NCBI GenBank assembly: GCA_973895155.1
Contig: OZ316893.1
Span: 19,654,001 to 19,718,000 of the forward strand
DNA: 64,000 bases
Direction of reading: 5' to 3'
From: Marsupella aquatica
Taxonomy: Eukaryota > Marchantiophyta
A program made the position numbers and the translations under genes. The notes under the pieces were generated by a model. It was given only the letters and a program-made list of their open reading frames with translations, had not been told where the DNA came from and did not search any database. Shown here piece after piece: positions 11,261-26,000 of the stretch (the stretch's first letter is position 1; each line of letters opens with the position of its first letter).

Positions 11261-14200
11261 ATGATGAAGGCCAAAAAATTCCGGCGGAGAGCTGAAGACG
11301 ACGACGATGCGGACGGTGAAGACAGTGTGAAAGTCGTCGTGAAACCGGCATCTGAGAAATCTGGAAAAGAGAAAGGGAAGGAAAAGTCTGTGCCGAAAGC
11401 GGGCGGTCCAAAACTCCTGAGCTTTGCAGAAGATGATGAATACGCTGACAGTAGTGGAGCGAAAAACACCATCGGGGGAGGTCTGAAGTCTGGGACCAGG
11501 AGGGAAAAATCGAAAGGAAAGCCGCCGGCGAAGGCGGGAGATACTGGTTTGCTCAGCTTTGAAGATGATGCTGCGACTTTTGGTAATGGGGCTAGTACGT
11601 TGAAGTCGAAGAAAAAATCGGGATTCGGAGCAGATAAGGGTAGTGGCCCCAAATTAGGGTTTGGTAGAGACAAATCTGTAGGCAATTCCTCTGCTCCTTC
11701 CAATCTGCAACCACAAGCTGGGGAGTATAACAAAGAGAAGCTTGCAGAGCTTCAACGTAATACGATACGCCTCGGTGGGCCCGCACCTCCTCCCGCAGAC
11801 AGTAAACCCTCGGAACCGGTTGTGGTGCTGAAGGGTCTTGTGAAGCCTGCAGGAATTACTAATGGTAGCTTAGGAGAAGGGAATGAGCACAGGGAAATTT
11901 TGGGACAGTCAGGCATCTCGGATGTTAGATTACGAGTTGACAAGGGACGAGAGAGGGATGAAAGAGATAGGTTGACAAGGGACAAAGATGATGCAGAAAG
12001 TCGGCTGGGGTTGATGGGTATTGGTATAGGTGCTGAAAGCGGTGGGATAACTCACATACCTGACGCTGCGGCCATTGCTGCTGCGAAAGCAAAGAGAGAA
12101 AGGCTTCGGCAAGCTCAGGCTGCCCCTGACTATATATCCTTAGCGACGGGAGACGGGGCAGAGCTTAGAAGTAAGCTCCGTGAGTCAGCCTTTGGAGTGG
12201 ACCAGGATAATGATGGTGAAAGACAAGAGGATGATGACTCGAGTGCAGATGAGGCAGAGGTTCAGGGCCGACTTGCCTTTCTTGGAGAAAACACAGCGGG
12301 CCAGAAGAACAGAACGGGTGGTGTCTTTGAGTCGGTCGAGGAAAGGGTTGTCCAAAGGGGTCCACTAGAAGAACAAAGGGACGAGGATGAAGAGGATGAA
12401 GAGCGCCGGTGGGAAGAAGAACAGCTGCGAAAGGGGTTCGGGAAACGAGTCGACGAGGCTGCGAATCGTAGTGCTTCCGCTACAAGTACTGGGCCTTCAC
12501 AGGCTCCAAATTCCGGATTTGGCAGTGCTGCTCCCACTCCTGGGTCAGGCTGGGGGTGGGGGCAGAGCTCAGAAAGGCTATCCATTCAACAACAAGCAGA
12601 AGCTGCCATGGCCAAATTGCAAGAAGACTTCACGAGAATGAAGGTACGTGATACGTCAGTCTATTCATAATTTATGAAAGGCTTGTGGACTGAGTTTATA
12701 TGCTTCTAGCCTTGGTGGATTTGTGGATATTAGTGTAAAGCAGAGAGGTATAGCGGACAACTTTCGTTCTGAACCTTTGTTGGGGGAATTGAAAGAGTTT
12801 CTCATACATTTTGTGGATTGTGTGCGAATTGCAGGAGAAACATACAAGGACTGAGGCACAACTTGCCAGAACGCAGGAAAACATGGCATCATCTGTTAAA
12901 GCTGTTAGCGCTCTCGAGCGAACGCTGGCAGCCGCTGGTGAAAAGTATATTTATATGCAGGAGCTTCGAGACTACATCTCAACTTTGTGTGATTTTCTCC
13001 AGGTATGTATGGCTATGCCTTCCCTGTCATGATGACGTATATAAGAATTTTTGTGCGGGCATTCTTCTTAGGCATTTTGGCTGCGTAATATGTTCAGTCA
13101 CAAGAGCTGCCCTGGCATTGCCTTCACTTGCTTGCATGGTTAGCACTCCACTCAAAACGAGTACTAGATTATCCTGAGTATTGTCGTTTCAAACGGCAAT
13201 AGAGCTTGCTTGGCATTCATCTCGGAAATTTAGAGTTGAAGTGTAGAAGGACTTTTGTTAGCAGCACAGTATACAGTGACTCATGGTGAGGTCGTCGTGT
13301 CTTCTCAGGACAAGGCTCCCCTGATAGAAGAGTTGGAGGAGCATATGCAAAGGCTTCATGAAGAACGTGCCAATGCAGTGACAGAGAGAAGGGTAGGTGA
13401 TCATTCAGATGAAGTGGCAGAAGTCGAAGCTGCTGTAGGAGCTGCAAAAGCAGTTTTTAGTAAAGGCGGTGGAACAGCAACTGCCTTAGCAACTGCTGCA
13501 GCGGCTGCTTTTTCTGCAGGAGATGGTTCAAAGCTTGGTGCTCAGCTTGATGAATTTGGTCGAGACGTTAACCTTCAAAAACGAATGGAGAGCAAACGAC
13601 GAGCTCAGGTGCGAGCGAAGAGAGCAGCTAAAGCAGCTGCACGGAGAACCACATCGCTGACATCGGGCAATGGAGATGGTCTGGGGAGTCAAAGAGTGGA
13701 GGGAGAATCTAGTAGTGAAGAAAGTGAGAGTGAAGCAACAGCTTACCAATCTCGACGCGAAGAAGTGCTAGACACTGCTGAAAGGATATTTGGGGATGCC
13801 ATAGAAGACTATTCACAACTTCGAAAGGTCAAAGAGAGACTGGAGAGTTTGAAGGCACGCTATCCTACTGCTTACCGGGATGGCTATGTATCACTGAGTG
13901 CTCCTTCCATTTTTGCACCATACGTTCGGTTGGAGCTTCTACAGTGGGATCCTCTGTTTGGTGATGCCGGTTTTACTAACATGGATTGGTACGTCGCAGC
14001 GTTTGGCCTGTCGCTAAACAGTACTTTCTTAGCTAACTAAGGAACCAGAACAAAAGTGTGGTCAAGATTTTTACCGTCTCCTTCGGGCCCAAGTTTGTTC
14101 AGAGATATTATGTGAAAAATCTCCGGAATTTGTAGAATTGCTAATTACTAGAGAACTGTAGTTTTGAGTAGTGGCACGTGGGGAACTGTGGTTTATTTGC

Positions 14201-15390
14201 GAGTTCACGAATTCTTGGCCAACGATAGAATTCTGTTCATCTATCTGGTCTGTCTTTTTTTGCTATCCTCTTGACTGCGATAATTCTGAAATTTCAGTTC
14301 ACTGTCGGTTCTATTATGGCAGGTATAAACTCTTGTCTGATTATGGCATGCGTCGAGATGGGAAAGAGCCAGAAGAAAGTGATTCAGATGGAGATCTAGT
14401 GCCTAAGTTGGTGGAGAAAGTGGCACTACCAATACTTCATCATGAAATTGCTCATTGCTGGGACAGACTCAGCACTCAAGGAACTCGTCGAGCTGTGATA
14501 GCTGTAGAGGATATTCTTGTGTATGTTCCTGCATACAGTGAGCCACTGCAGGAACTCTTGTCTGCTGTCCGCACTCGCATGGCTGATGCTGTGTCAACAT
14601 TGGATGTATGACTATTCTTTCCACAACCTATCCATACGATTTGCATTATAGCTCAGCTGTTATTTTACAGATGTCTTGCTCAGTACTCCATTGTGCTCGA
14701 TAGTGCATGGAACACAATCGGCAGTAGCTTTCGTTGAGAAGCTATGGGTTTTTTATTTCCGAATATGCATCTCAATATTGGTGGATTGACCAGATTTTCT
14801 AAAATAATTTCGGGTTCATTCTACAGGTGCCTACTTGGAACCTTCAAGTGATGCACGCAGTGCCACAAGCTGCGCGTTTTTCAGCTCAGAAGTTTGGCAC
14901 CGCCTTGCGCTTGCTGCGGAACATTGGAATGTGGAAAAATGTACTGGCCATGTCTCTATTGGAAGAACTTGCACTAGATAAGCTATTATCTGCCAAAATC
15001 CTACCGCATCTTCGCACACTGCGAGAAACGTTGCACGATGCAGTCACCAGAGCGGAGCGGGTGATGTCCGCTCTGGATCGGGTTTGGTTGGGATCCCCTC
15101 AGTTGAGGTACGGAATCTTTATACAGTTATTTCCATAGACCGTCTTTCGTTTGGCCGCCCTTCACAGGTCACTAATCATGAATATTGTACCTTGCAGCCC
15201 CAAGCTCGCGTCTTTTGTAGAATACATCACAACACTTACTCGATTGGTGGAGAAGAAGAGAGATGGTGGAGCAAGTATCGAAGACAGTGTGGGATTGGCA
15301 AGGAGGGTTAAAGTGATGCTGGTGAAGCTCAATGAGTACGACAGGGCACGGCAGTTGGCGAAGCATTTCCAGCTTAAGGAGGCCTTGTAG
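11261..15390 (+). CDS. ILP1: ILP1/PAXBP1-like GCFC-domain protein
   Basis: Six exons join in frame: 11261-12643, 12835-13002, 13309-13988, 14323-14605, 14827-15107 and 15198-15390, giving 995 aa. The N-terminus carries the FRRR motif typical of ILP1 (MMKAKKFRRR), followed by a long charged, low-complexity region. A charged helical, probably coiled-coil part spans about residues 430-560. The GCFC core follows: YVSLSAPSIFAPYVRLELLQ and a downstream WDPL (around residues 705-730), then WYKLLSDYG. Family knowledge: plant ILP1 represses cyclin A2 and limits endoreduplication, and with NTR1 it joins the intron-lariat spliceosome; animal relatives are PAXBP1 and GCFC2. It should act in the nucleus. 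Length is slightly above Arabidopsis ILP1 (about 900 aa), mostly through the disordered N-terminus. The gene is convergent with the PLAA-like gene. Confidence 0.95.
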
Positions 15391-15454
15391 GACCACTGAC
15401 GGGGCACGGCAGTTGGCGAAGTATTTCTAGCTTAAGAGGCGTTGGAGGGCCACT
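15340..15454 (+). repeat. Tandem duplication of the ILP1 stop-codon region
   Basis: The 58 bp at 15340-15397, encoding the last residues (DRARQLAKHFQLKEAL) plus stop, are followed immediately by a diverged copy at 15398-15454. It has a handful of substitutions and a one-base gap. In the copy the stop triplet reads GAG, but the copy lies past the real stop and is 3' UTR. Confidence 0.9.
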
Positions 15455-17014
15455 CCCTTAGTAGTGATTAGGCTAAGAGCAGCGATTCTGCTCACATCTT
15501 TTTCTTGGTCATCGAACAGTGTAAAGGTAGATCACATATGGTATTGAAAATGGAAATAGAATAGAATTGTAACAAAGCAAGCACCTGAGTGTAAGTTAGA
15601 TCGGCTCCATTGAATTCCAATACCCTTCCTCCCAAAGTGGGTATAATTATGTCAGGAATTGATACTCTTTGCTCTGCATCGAGTTTCCACTTTGCCAATG
15701 GATGGTACCCCTATTTTTGATCCATTACTAACCTTAGGCTTTCTAGCTTCACGTTCTACCTAGAAGCAAAGGACGCGGATGCTTTTCTAGTCGCTACGCT
15801 GAGGATGTGTTTCCCTCTAAGCTCATGTTTCTGCGAAGCGACTGTCTGATGCTCCTGTCCATGGAATGGTATCTGAATACCCTTGCAATGATAATCAATG
15901 ATGATCAAAGAATTCATCTTGTGCGGAGAATCCTTGCTTGAGTGACATGTTACCTACTATCTTTCTTTTTGGAATTGCAGTTCGAGTAAGCTTTAGCCAA
16001 AGGGTGCAAACTCCAGGTAAGCAACTCCTTCAAGTCCAGATCTAACATCCATTTTACCTTCAAAAGATTGGAGGATTTAACTACTGAAGTTTCACGAAGA
16101 AGCATTTATATCAGTTTGACTACACAATTGCATACAATTTCTAGGGGGCAAAGATGTATTGCTCATTAGCAACAACTTTTCAAACCATTATTGTCAGTAC
16201 AAAAACCTGGACAGCACACTGTTTGTCATGAGTTCACCGTCGCCTGTACATATTAAGGCGCCTAATGTCCTGTCACCCATCTTCATCAAATTGACGGTTT
16301 CAGATCCTTAGGCACGAATATTAACTCTGTAAATCAGCCAAAAAACAACTCCTGCTCCCCACTTTGCCAGTTGAGAAAGACAACCACCGGACTATCTCAT
16401 GCAATTTTCAAACATCAGTACAAGCTGCTACAATCATCAAGGGGTTTTTATTCAATAATGTGCACAGTTGTAAGACAACTCGATCCTAGAAAGCATGAGG
16501 TGGTATTGAGGATGAACCAGAGCCTTTGAAAAACTGTCCGCCCTGTCTCTACCAACGTTTGCACAATTCTCAGGAATTCAGTAGCCGGCTCCGTCTAAAG
16601 AAAGTGCGTTGCTTTAAATTGAGAATCGCCTTTAAATTTATCATTTGCCTCGTTTTCACTCCTGGTGGAAGAAGGGGTGTAAACAATCACACGCGCTTTC
16701 CCTCATACCCAAAATCAACGTCGTCTCTTCCTGTAAGAACCAGCGATCAAAGGGATCTTCCAAAACATGTGATCTCCCCGCCATTATCTGCACATCCTCG
16801 GAACTTGTGGGTTCCTACACTATCCTAGGGCTGTCACCCTTCGAAGATCATAATGAAGCCTCCAGAAAACTGCTTCTCGAAATCTACTTGGGAAGACAGA
16901 CAGGCCGCATTTCCGGGCCTCCCACAACCTCCTGTAGTTCTCGTGCCGGCACTCTACACCGTCCAAGCCAGAATTACACTTTTCTGTGCATTCCAGCACA
17001 ATGATCATCTCGAG
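15455..17014. other. Convergent 3' spacer between ILP1 and PLAA genes
   Basis: This 1.6-kb stretch must hold the 3' UTRs of both convergent genes. I see no further coding exon; open frames at 16,526-17,004 overlap or run antisense to the PLAA terminal exon and match nothing known. Polyadenylation signals could not be placed with confidence. Confidence 0.6.
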
Positions 17015-20000
17015 TCACCTCAGCAAGAACTCAATATCCTTTCCAACTTCAACGATCTTTGCTGTAGAGGACTTCAAAGCAGCATCCACGATGCTTTTGA
17101 CATCCAAATCCAGCGCAATAGCTTTGATTTGCCCCCCATGAATCTTAGAACAATTGTCAAGAAACCCACAAATAGGTAGTCTCCGAGAGAGAAATATCAA
17201 ACATGATAAGGATGTGTATACAAGTGTGATTCTGCTAACGACGAAGATAGTAGCACGACCCTGCCTCACCTTTGTCAAGCAAACAATGTAAAGTGCCCTC
17301 ACGAAGGCAAAATAGTGCACGAATTGTTTGCAGAGAATGACTAGAACAAGGTGTTAAGAAAAGTTATGTGGCACGGCACCACTGCAAGCAATCAAAATAC
17401 AAAAGCCACACCGTGAATGTGAATCTGCCAATGCAAATTTGCATTATGATACCCTCCCAATTCATGATGAGCAAAGTCGTACAACATTCCAATTGAAGGG
17501 GCATGCCAGAAAATCAAGTGTGTTTTCTCGTAGCACACGCAAGATGAGGATACAAGTGTTCCAAGAGCAACAAGAGCTCTGAAGTGAACATCCGCATCCA
17601 TCTCTTGAGGTCCAGCCAACTGTAGAGGTTTCAGAGCAAACCGTCAAAACACGTTTGAATTGATCTGGTCGAAAACTACGTAAACTAAATAGCTTTAAAG
17701 TAGCAAACTTGAATGATATGAGAATCGATTTCAAATACATTCATCATGTTTATTTAAAAATGGGACCCAGACTTCCTAATGTGTTTGGCTTGACAAGAGC
17801 TTTTCAATTTTCTCAAGATTACGCAGATTGGATACCCTACGGAATATGACAGGTCTTAAATTGAAGAATGGAAATTCCGAAACAGCTAGACTTGTTCTAT
17901 GTCCAAAACTTCAGCATTGCAATTTACATCCAGGTCCAATGTTTTCTGGGATACAAAACAGAATGGACAATCAGCCATCGAAGCGACTCCTCCACCTTGT
18001 AAAGGCCACAGATTGAAAATGAAGACATACAAATCGTAGTAGCAGAAATTTGACACAATCATTCTAATGTTAAGCTCTTTCACGAAGAGTACACACCTCC
18101 AAAGCCGCAGAAAGAGCTTGGATTTGACCTTCCTGATCTTTAACTTCAACCTCTAGGACTGAATAGCTGCAACCCACCCATCAATGATCAGATACAAGCT
18201 GCAGAAATAAACCGGTGATCGCCAAGGAATGCCTGTTTTGCAGTGGTGAGGACAGTCGCAATTCCAAAGCATAATTCCACCCCTTTGATGTCACCTGGTA
18301 AAGGAAGTCCTACTCCATTGCTCATCCGGTGCTAAGGGTGCAAACTAGCTGCGTCAACCAAAAGATTACTATAAAATGTTATGATGGGGTAGATAAGCAT
18401 ACTTCAGAACCAATGTTGCGAAGGCTAGGCGAACATTTTTGTTTGAAGAGTTGCAACAACCAGCAAAGAGGTCCAGTACCTGCAACAAATGGAGTACACG
18501 TCACGTCACTATTGGGTAAGAAGGCTAGAGACTATTGCATACAGAAGAAAAGCACTTTGATCCCTTAAACCAACCCGAATTGTAGAGGCAGCAGCAAATT
18601 GTTAAGAACCTAAACAAAAAGGGAGTACTATAGAAATCGCATTTGCCCGCATTTAGATGGTAAGATTTGAAAACAAAAACACAGACCTCAACCCGATGTC
18701 TGATTGTCCAATTCCTGAGAGAGGAATGTTGAAAACTATTAACAGCCACACGGCAACTTGTTAATTGATTTGCAGCCAATACTGGAGTAGTATGGGCCCT
18801 TCGCAGAGCATCGATGATAGGGTCTGTCAATTTCAACGAACACAACGAAATTTGCAGATTAGGAGGTTGGCGCACCGTGAGGTTGAAAGTTTACAATTTC
18901 CTTCGACAAAAAACTGACGGCACTATAAATTTACGACTAATGAATCCTGGGATTCAAAACCATCCAGTCCCTAACACTAGCAACTTTCGCGAAGCACGAG
19001 GAGTGACTTGATAGTTTCTTTGGTAAGTTGAAACGAAGCAGACTGTGATGTGCAATTTTGTCATAAATGGCCTCATCTCTAAATAAAGACGAGAATCCAG
19101 GAGCTCTACAATGCAGCAAAACAACCGGTGCTTTCAAAAAGCACTTGTATCTTTGCAGACGAGGTGAAGAAACACTGGTCCTTCACAGTTACAGTCATAC
19201 AATACAGCAGAGCGAGGCGACATATAGCTCCATCTATTTAAGGAAATCAGAGACTCAATATTCAACCCAAACGAGGCCAAATGCTCACATCCATTTCTCC
19301 ATGGCACAGGTCAGCCGCACAAAATTTGAAGAATGGACTAAGTAATAGTGCAACATACCAAGCAAAACAAACGGTGCATCAATTAATAATGGTAGAAGGC
19401 AACCCATTCAGATGAGGTGGTACCTTTTCCGCAATTAAAATCTTTAGCAAAATGTTCAGCTGCGCGTGGATGAAGTAGAAGCATTCTCAACAGATCCAGT
19501 GCTGCCCAAATGATCACAGACGGAAAAATAAGGGACGCAACGAAATTACATATTGCGTTCCCCTTAAATGAGAGTAACTTAACAGCAAGAAGTAGGAAAA
19601 TTCGTAAGATTTACAAAGAACTAACTGAATATACGGCTCACGGACACACCTGGAAAAATGTACTGAATGGGCCATGCCGACAGCATTTTTGAGAGAAGAT
19701 TGAAGTCTACTTCTGCAAAGGTGCTAGCATGGTAATGAGACGTGTCTTTCAAAGCTGTGAGTACGGCCTGTAGCCTCATCAGTTCTCCTTCACTAAGTGC
19801 AAATACTTTGTTGGCCTGCAACATCAGAACTACTTTCATTAGCTGGTTGCCCTCACGGGAACGTAGCAGTGTCACTTCTACATTTAGCTGAGAGCCACGT
19901 TCCTTTAGAAGACGTGACCAAGCCCGACTGTGCAAATCGACATTCAAAGACCAAGTCAGTCTTTCAGCCAATTTTTTGAAAATGTACCTAGTTCATAACT

Positions 20001-23000
20001 TTTTTATTTTCTTTTCTTAGATTTACTTTTTCCTATCACATAGGTCATGAGTTTTCACTGATAAAGTAAACATACCTCATCAACAGCTAGAAGCCCATTG
20101 AATTCTAGGAGCTTCTTATAAATGCCGTCATATTGAGCTGTATCAAAGAGCAAATTCCCCTTCTGGCAAAACAAGAATACTATATAAGTACAAACCTTCT
20201 TTGCAAGTGAAAAGAGACGGAACACCACTATAGCTCCACTAGATTACGCGTACCAGTTTTGAGAGCGAAAAACATCAACTGAGACTAAAAGGAGTTGATC
20301 GACGACAACCCTACCAATACTAGAGACATTCTCTGGCTGCGTGATTGGACACAGTTCAAGCGTTAGCCCTAAAACAATATGAAAAGCCCCCACTGGACCA
20401 GAACCTTAGTAAGCACAGGCTTACGTGAGCATTAAGGATCAGAGGCCCTTTCAGTTACAAAATATCTTTAAGGAAACAGATGACTGAGAAGAACTTTCAA
20501 TGAGCGAGATTACCTTCGGTAGATGCTTCAAAGTATGCAACTTGCTGTCTACCGATGCATTTCCTTGGGCTGCAAATAGAAACAAACATATCAATTCTAA
20601 TTATGCATATGCAAACAGAACTGCAAAATCCTTTGTCCGGACAACACCTAAGAATTCAGGTTCTCAACCAAAGTTGCGAAGTCATATGCTTGCACGCTTC
20701 TTTAGTGTTGGTCCCATCGCCAAATTGGATTCCTGTGAATATCAACTTCCGAATGAGAGCTTGAGACCAAGGGACACGAGTAAGTGTTCCAATGACATCT
20801 GCAAGAGACTTACGTGCTGCCCAAAATTGCTGCTGTCCCGGCACGTACGCATTGGCTGCACAGAAAAATACAATGATTGTTACTCAGGGGACGCTCGTGA
20901 TGGCTGGCAAAAAATAGATCTAATTTGCCCCTAATGACAATGACATTTAACCATATAAACTGTGATACTTTTAGATCATTCAGCTTGGGATATGGAAAAG
21001 TGGTCCTCCTCTTTTTGAGGGATCCTGTTTGTTAAGGTACAGACACTTATGAGTTGATGCTGGAAAATATTAATTCTAGGGTCCTTAACCCACTTGAAAA
21101 AACCTACAATTTCTAAAGAGCATTGGTGGAATTCGTAAACCAGTCTTCCTGGACGGCTGACAAGGTTCAAGAAATACAAAGAGGATCTACACAACTCACT
21201 TCCTCAGCATCAGCAACCAAACCACTAATTATAAGAATCCGTGGTTTGGGGGGAAAGATTCCATTCACCCTTAAGCGGATGAGACACACAGGTGTTCACC
21301 TTCATGGAATTCAATGCCATGTGATGGAGATCTTGTATCTAACATATAACGGACCAGGACTAAAGTTTTGAGACGGTCAAAAGCATTGCATATGGACTCA
21401 CAGCCAGTGTATGGATCAGAAAATGTTGGATCAAACTGTGGAACAGACTGCTGTTGCTGGCCCGTATTTTGCAGAATGAACTCTACAACTTGTTGCTTAT
21501 ACGCCAAAGGCAATTCCTCGTTCAAAAGCCATTGATCCGCCACATCATAAGGGTTTTCTGCAACCAAAATCGAGGCAGGTTATCAACCGCTACTCTAATC
21601 CTCCTAGTGACAGCTTAAAAACCAATTGACACTCTGATGTTCTGCTACTCCCCAACTTAAAGTAACGACCTGTGAAGCAGCAACTTTGAAGCACGAAACC
21701 TGACACCAGGTTCCCACACGTTACCACGAACTAGTCTGAAGGTACGTCAGCAGCTTTCAAAAAACCTTCTTGGAAACACGAATCAAGATGAACAGTACCG
21801 GATGCAGCCCTTCGCTGCTAACTATGGAAGTCAAAGAAAGGTAGTCGCGAATGCCAATTAGAGCAAACAAAGAAGTGTGGATTGTAAACACTTACGTCCG
21901 TTGTTGTAAGGAAGCTTCCGAGTGGGTTCACCATCCCCAATGTCGACATCAAATACTGTACAACGTACAATGACACTCCAATTATGAACTATACTTCCAT
22001 TTTGAATGTAGACAATAGCTAGGAACGATCTCACATTTTTAATATCTTTCTTACTTGAAGATGCACTTTCAATAAAAAAGGAAAGAGAGGAATTCGTGAT
22101 TTTTACTTAGTTGGAGATACCATCCCTTTACCACTGAGAGAGTATCAGATCGAATCATGTAGAGGAAGATTATAGCAGAAAAAACTTGTAACAGGGAAAA
22201 ACTCAATATCATAATACTAAAAATTCGATGAATTACCCGTTTTACTAAAAGATAAAGTATGGGTGAATCTGAAAGTAGACGAAATTTGGTAGCTCCAATC
22301 CCAAATAGTGAGCTCTCAATCAAATTTCAACGAAAGAGGAACAAGCCCAAAGTTTATCATTACATGCATTGCAGAGTATATATATCACTCGGATGACTAC
22401 AATACGAAAAAGACATACCATAATCGTACGAGATACCATTCAGGGTCTTCTTTTGTACGCTGTCGTCGGGCCCATCAACGACTTCCCCAATCTGAAGTTA
22501 GAGCATTTATGAAAAACGGAAGCCCATAAGATAGAGTGGAAATGTATGAAAGAGTTTAAAACCTGTAGAAGGATAAAATTATGGTAACGAATTGCTCCGC
22601 CACTTGCCATAAATGACTTCTTGTTCAAGTAAATCCATGTTACAGATGTGGACAAAACGGATTAAATGAGCGTGCGCACATGTACAATTTACGTTTTGAA
22701 TGTAAAAGTTAGTTTCGGATCCAAAGTTGCGGGGAAGAGTGCAGATGCTTGACCCTAATCTATGACTAACGAAAAATTCCAAGCCAGACTGAGTGGCCAG
22801 GGACGCAGGCAAGAAAACGGGAAGCAAAACCAGAATAAACTTACCTTGTCCCATTTGAATTCCTTCTTGTTCCATGAGTAAGCTACTCCACTGTCTCCTT
22901 CCCTTACAATTTTGGTTTGTCCGTCCTTTGTACCTGTTAGATCCCCCACACCACGATTCACTCCAACAAGAATTAATATTAGTTCATTCAAATATCCCTC

Positions 23001-26000
23001 TATAGACGTGGCTTTCAAGAGCATACAAAGGTTTGAAGGAGATGAGTAATTAAATAACTTCTAGTGTAACCAAGCGATGACGTTGCAAAGTAACACATCG
23101 AGAGTGCAGAAGAAATACCAGGCTGCTGCAATGCCTCCAAGCCTGGCAAATCTCCCACCTTCACACCTCCCACTTTCTTTCTAGAAAGGCAATGAAAAAC
23201 GTGCCAAAACTGTAAGAATTCGTTGCCCTCTTAAAGGGTGTGTACTTCTGTGGCGAGGAATACTGAACAACATTCAACTCAATAAATAAGGTTCCAATTC
23301 TACAGTCTCAAAACGCTCAAGAATTGCTACAAGAATTTTACATCTGATAGGGGATCGATCGGAGACATACGTGTCAAGTACGTGCGCTCGAAGCAAAGCT
23401 TCATAAGATTCCAACTCCTCAGAAACAGCGTATTGTTTGGGGTCCAGTGTCCAGACTCTAGCAACACCATCTGAACATGCTGTGACTAGGTCACCATTCG
23501 GTAAAAATTTAACATCCCATACACAGCCTGGGTGCTCTATACTTTGCACACATTCTCCTCCTGCAAATTCATCGCCAGCAATCCAGTTGATTGACACTGT
23601 CAACAAGACAATTTACCATATGTGCTGTCTTTCTATAAGGTGGGTAGTTACACCAGGGAAGAACCAGATAGAGAAAGAATAATTCGTGGAATGTTACAGG
23701 GTGGAGCTGATTGCCCACAATGGGCAGAACTATCACATTACAGAAATTTCAAGAGAAAGGTGTTAAGGGCTCTCGACTATGGTGATAGTTGGCAAACCTT
23801 TCCAAATTTTAGTAAAACGATCCTCACTTCCAGATGCCACCAGACCAGAAGAGTGAGCTGCCACGGAGTATACTAAAGCAGTGTGTCCCACCATCTCTAG
23901 AAGTTGCTCTCCTGTGATCGCCCAAAGCCTTACAGAACTGCACTACCAATTGCAGAGAGGGGTTTAGTCAATAAGGGCTTGTAGAACCTTTTCTAAGTGA
24001 CATCACAGGTTTCGTCATTGATCCTATGGAATTTCCTTGGAACCGTCCTTCCGACGGTAACAGATTAACAATGTGCATCATGAGGATGTTCATAAAATCT
24101 CAACATCAACGGAACTACGACGCCTCCAGAGTAGTTGCCACCAGAACAAACATGGGTGAACAAATCCTGTAATCCACTAGGAATTTCATGAATCGCTTCA
24201 GGAATAAGCGAGAGCATGCAACCTACAGAATTCCCATGTTCTACAGCAGGCCCAGCAACCTGAGCACAAGAAAAACAGCAAGAGAAAACCAGTAAAGGCA
24301 CTCCTACGCATTGATATTGTGCAGAGGTTGGGGGTTGAAAGGTATCAGAATAATTCACACCCGTCATGAGAGGCAGATAAAATCCCAACATTCGGCATTA
24401 TTGAAAGACCACGGACAGTATCTGAAAGCCAGTTTGATGGAAAACATGAATTAATGCATCATTCACACGCAGTATGATAGCGCAAATTTTTTCGATTGTT
24501 TGAAAATAATCTGAGACTGTTTCTAATATGATACACAAAACAATTTCTGCAAGGATCCAACGTTCATTACATTGGAACGAACTTTGGGAACGGGGTGTGG
24601 CTTAAAACAATGATATGAAAGTTTGATGGATAAAAGGGTTGAATGGCCCTTTTAAATCTTCCAGCCAAACTCCACAAGGGTGATCATCAAAGCTATACTT
24701 CCCCTCCAAATTCATTTGGACATTCCAAGCGGTACAGCTTGTATCAGTGTCCGCAAGTCTAACCTCTAGTCTTTTACTGCCCGGACAATTTTCCAATGCA
24801 CTGGCCAGAGACTGCACTTCAACGCTACTGCCGAGGCACCCATTTTTATCGTTCATGACAAATTTCCTCATAAGATTCGACATGTAATCTTATACATGGG
24901 ACACCCCCCATTGCAAAACATGCTTTGGGTCATCATTTTAAGTGGAGGAGCCCCATCCTGCGTGCATTTGTCGGGGTAAACGAACGATGAGAGAAAGAAA
25001 GGACGGCCCACCTGTGTGCCCTGAGAACGTAGCAACACATGATGCTCCTCTCCAAAGCTTTATAGTTGTGTCACTTGAGCCTGAGACTCCATCAAGGTTG
25101 ACACGTGAGCAACCATAGCGAGACACAAACCCACAATACTCTTACTTAAGACCAGGCGTACCACTCCCGAGTTGAGCATTCCTCGATATCCGAGACCAGT
25201 CTCAAATTAGTTTGCACTATTTACCAGGGAGTAGATAACAGTTTTTGCCGTCAAATCTTGAACAGAATAATTTCATATTACATGACCAATTACCGAGAAG
25301 GGCTTCTCCCAAGGTAGTATAACCGGATGCTGCCTTATGGCTTGGTTATGTCTATCATTCACAGATAATTAGGCAGTATACAGGAAACATACCTGTCACA
25401 ACCTCGCCAGTCGGCAGCGTAAGAACTGCTTGAACAGGTCCTTGATGCCCCCTCAAAACGTCCAGAATGTGGCCCTTACGCCATCTTCTTACAGTACTGC
25501 AAGTAATATATACCAAGCAAAGGCCCCATCACACTTAAAATTATATTGTGGAAAGGTTAAACCATTATGAATAGAAAGACAACAATGGGGACAGGGCTAA
25601 TGATCAAAACAGGGACAGAATAAAAACTTGGCGAAATTCACTAGTAATCGTTTGTATATTTTTTTACGTGATACGTCCCAACGTGATGGAATCAATATGA
25701 CAAGAGGACAAAGGTCAAAGAAGAAACATTGAGGACATCCCCAAAATTACTGTTAAATGAGAGACTGTACTCCAAGGGAAATGCAAGAGCATCCATGTAT
25801 TCGTCCATATGGTGCAAGATACTATGAGTAACATTGCGTAGATAATTTATCTTAGATTGATATTATAGCTACATTCAATCAATGCTCCTCCTCTCTTTGA
25901 ACGAAGTTATCTCCAAGGCTAATTTTGCAGCCAGATTTGTGGCAAGAAAATACCTGTCTACTGAGGCAGAGAGAAAATCCCCATTATCCTCCACTGCAAC

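Noticed and set aside
20656-20855. Longer version of the PLAA exon at 20814-20855 (open to 20656)
   Set aside because: The frame stays open, but splicing at the GTAAGT donor at 20813 restores the family sequence (KHLPK then KGNLLFDTAQYDGI) across the next exons.
24602-24883. 93-codon minus-strand frame inside the PLAA gene
   Set aside because: It lies in an intron between the WD40 exons 24361-24421 and 25012-25080, which join in frame without it.
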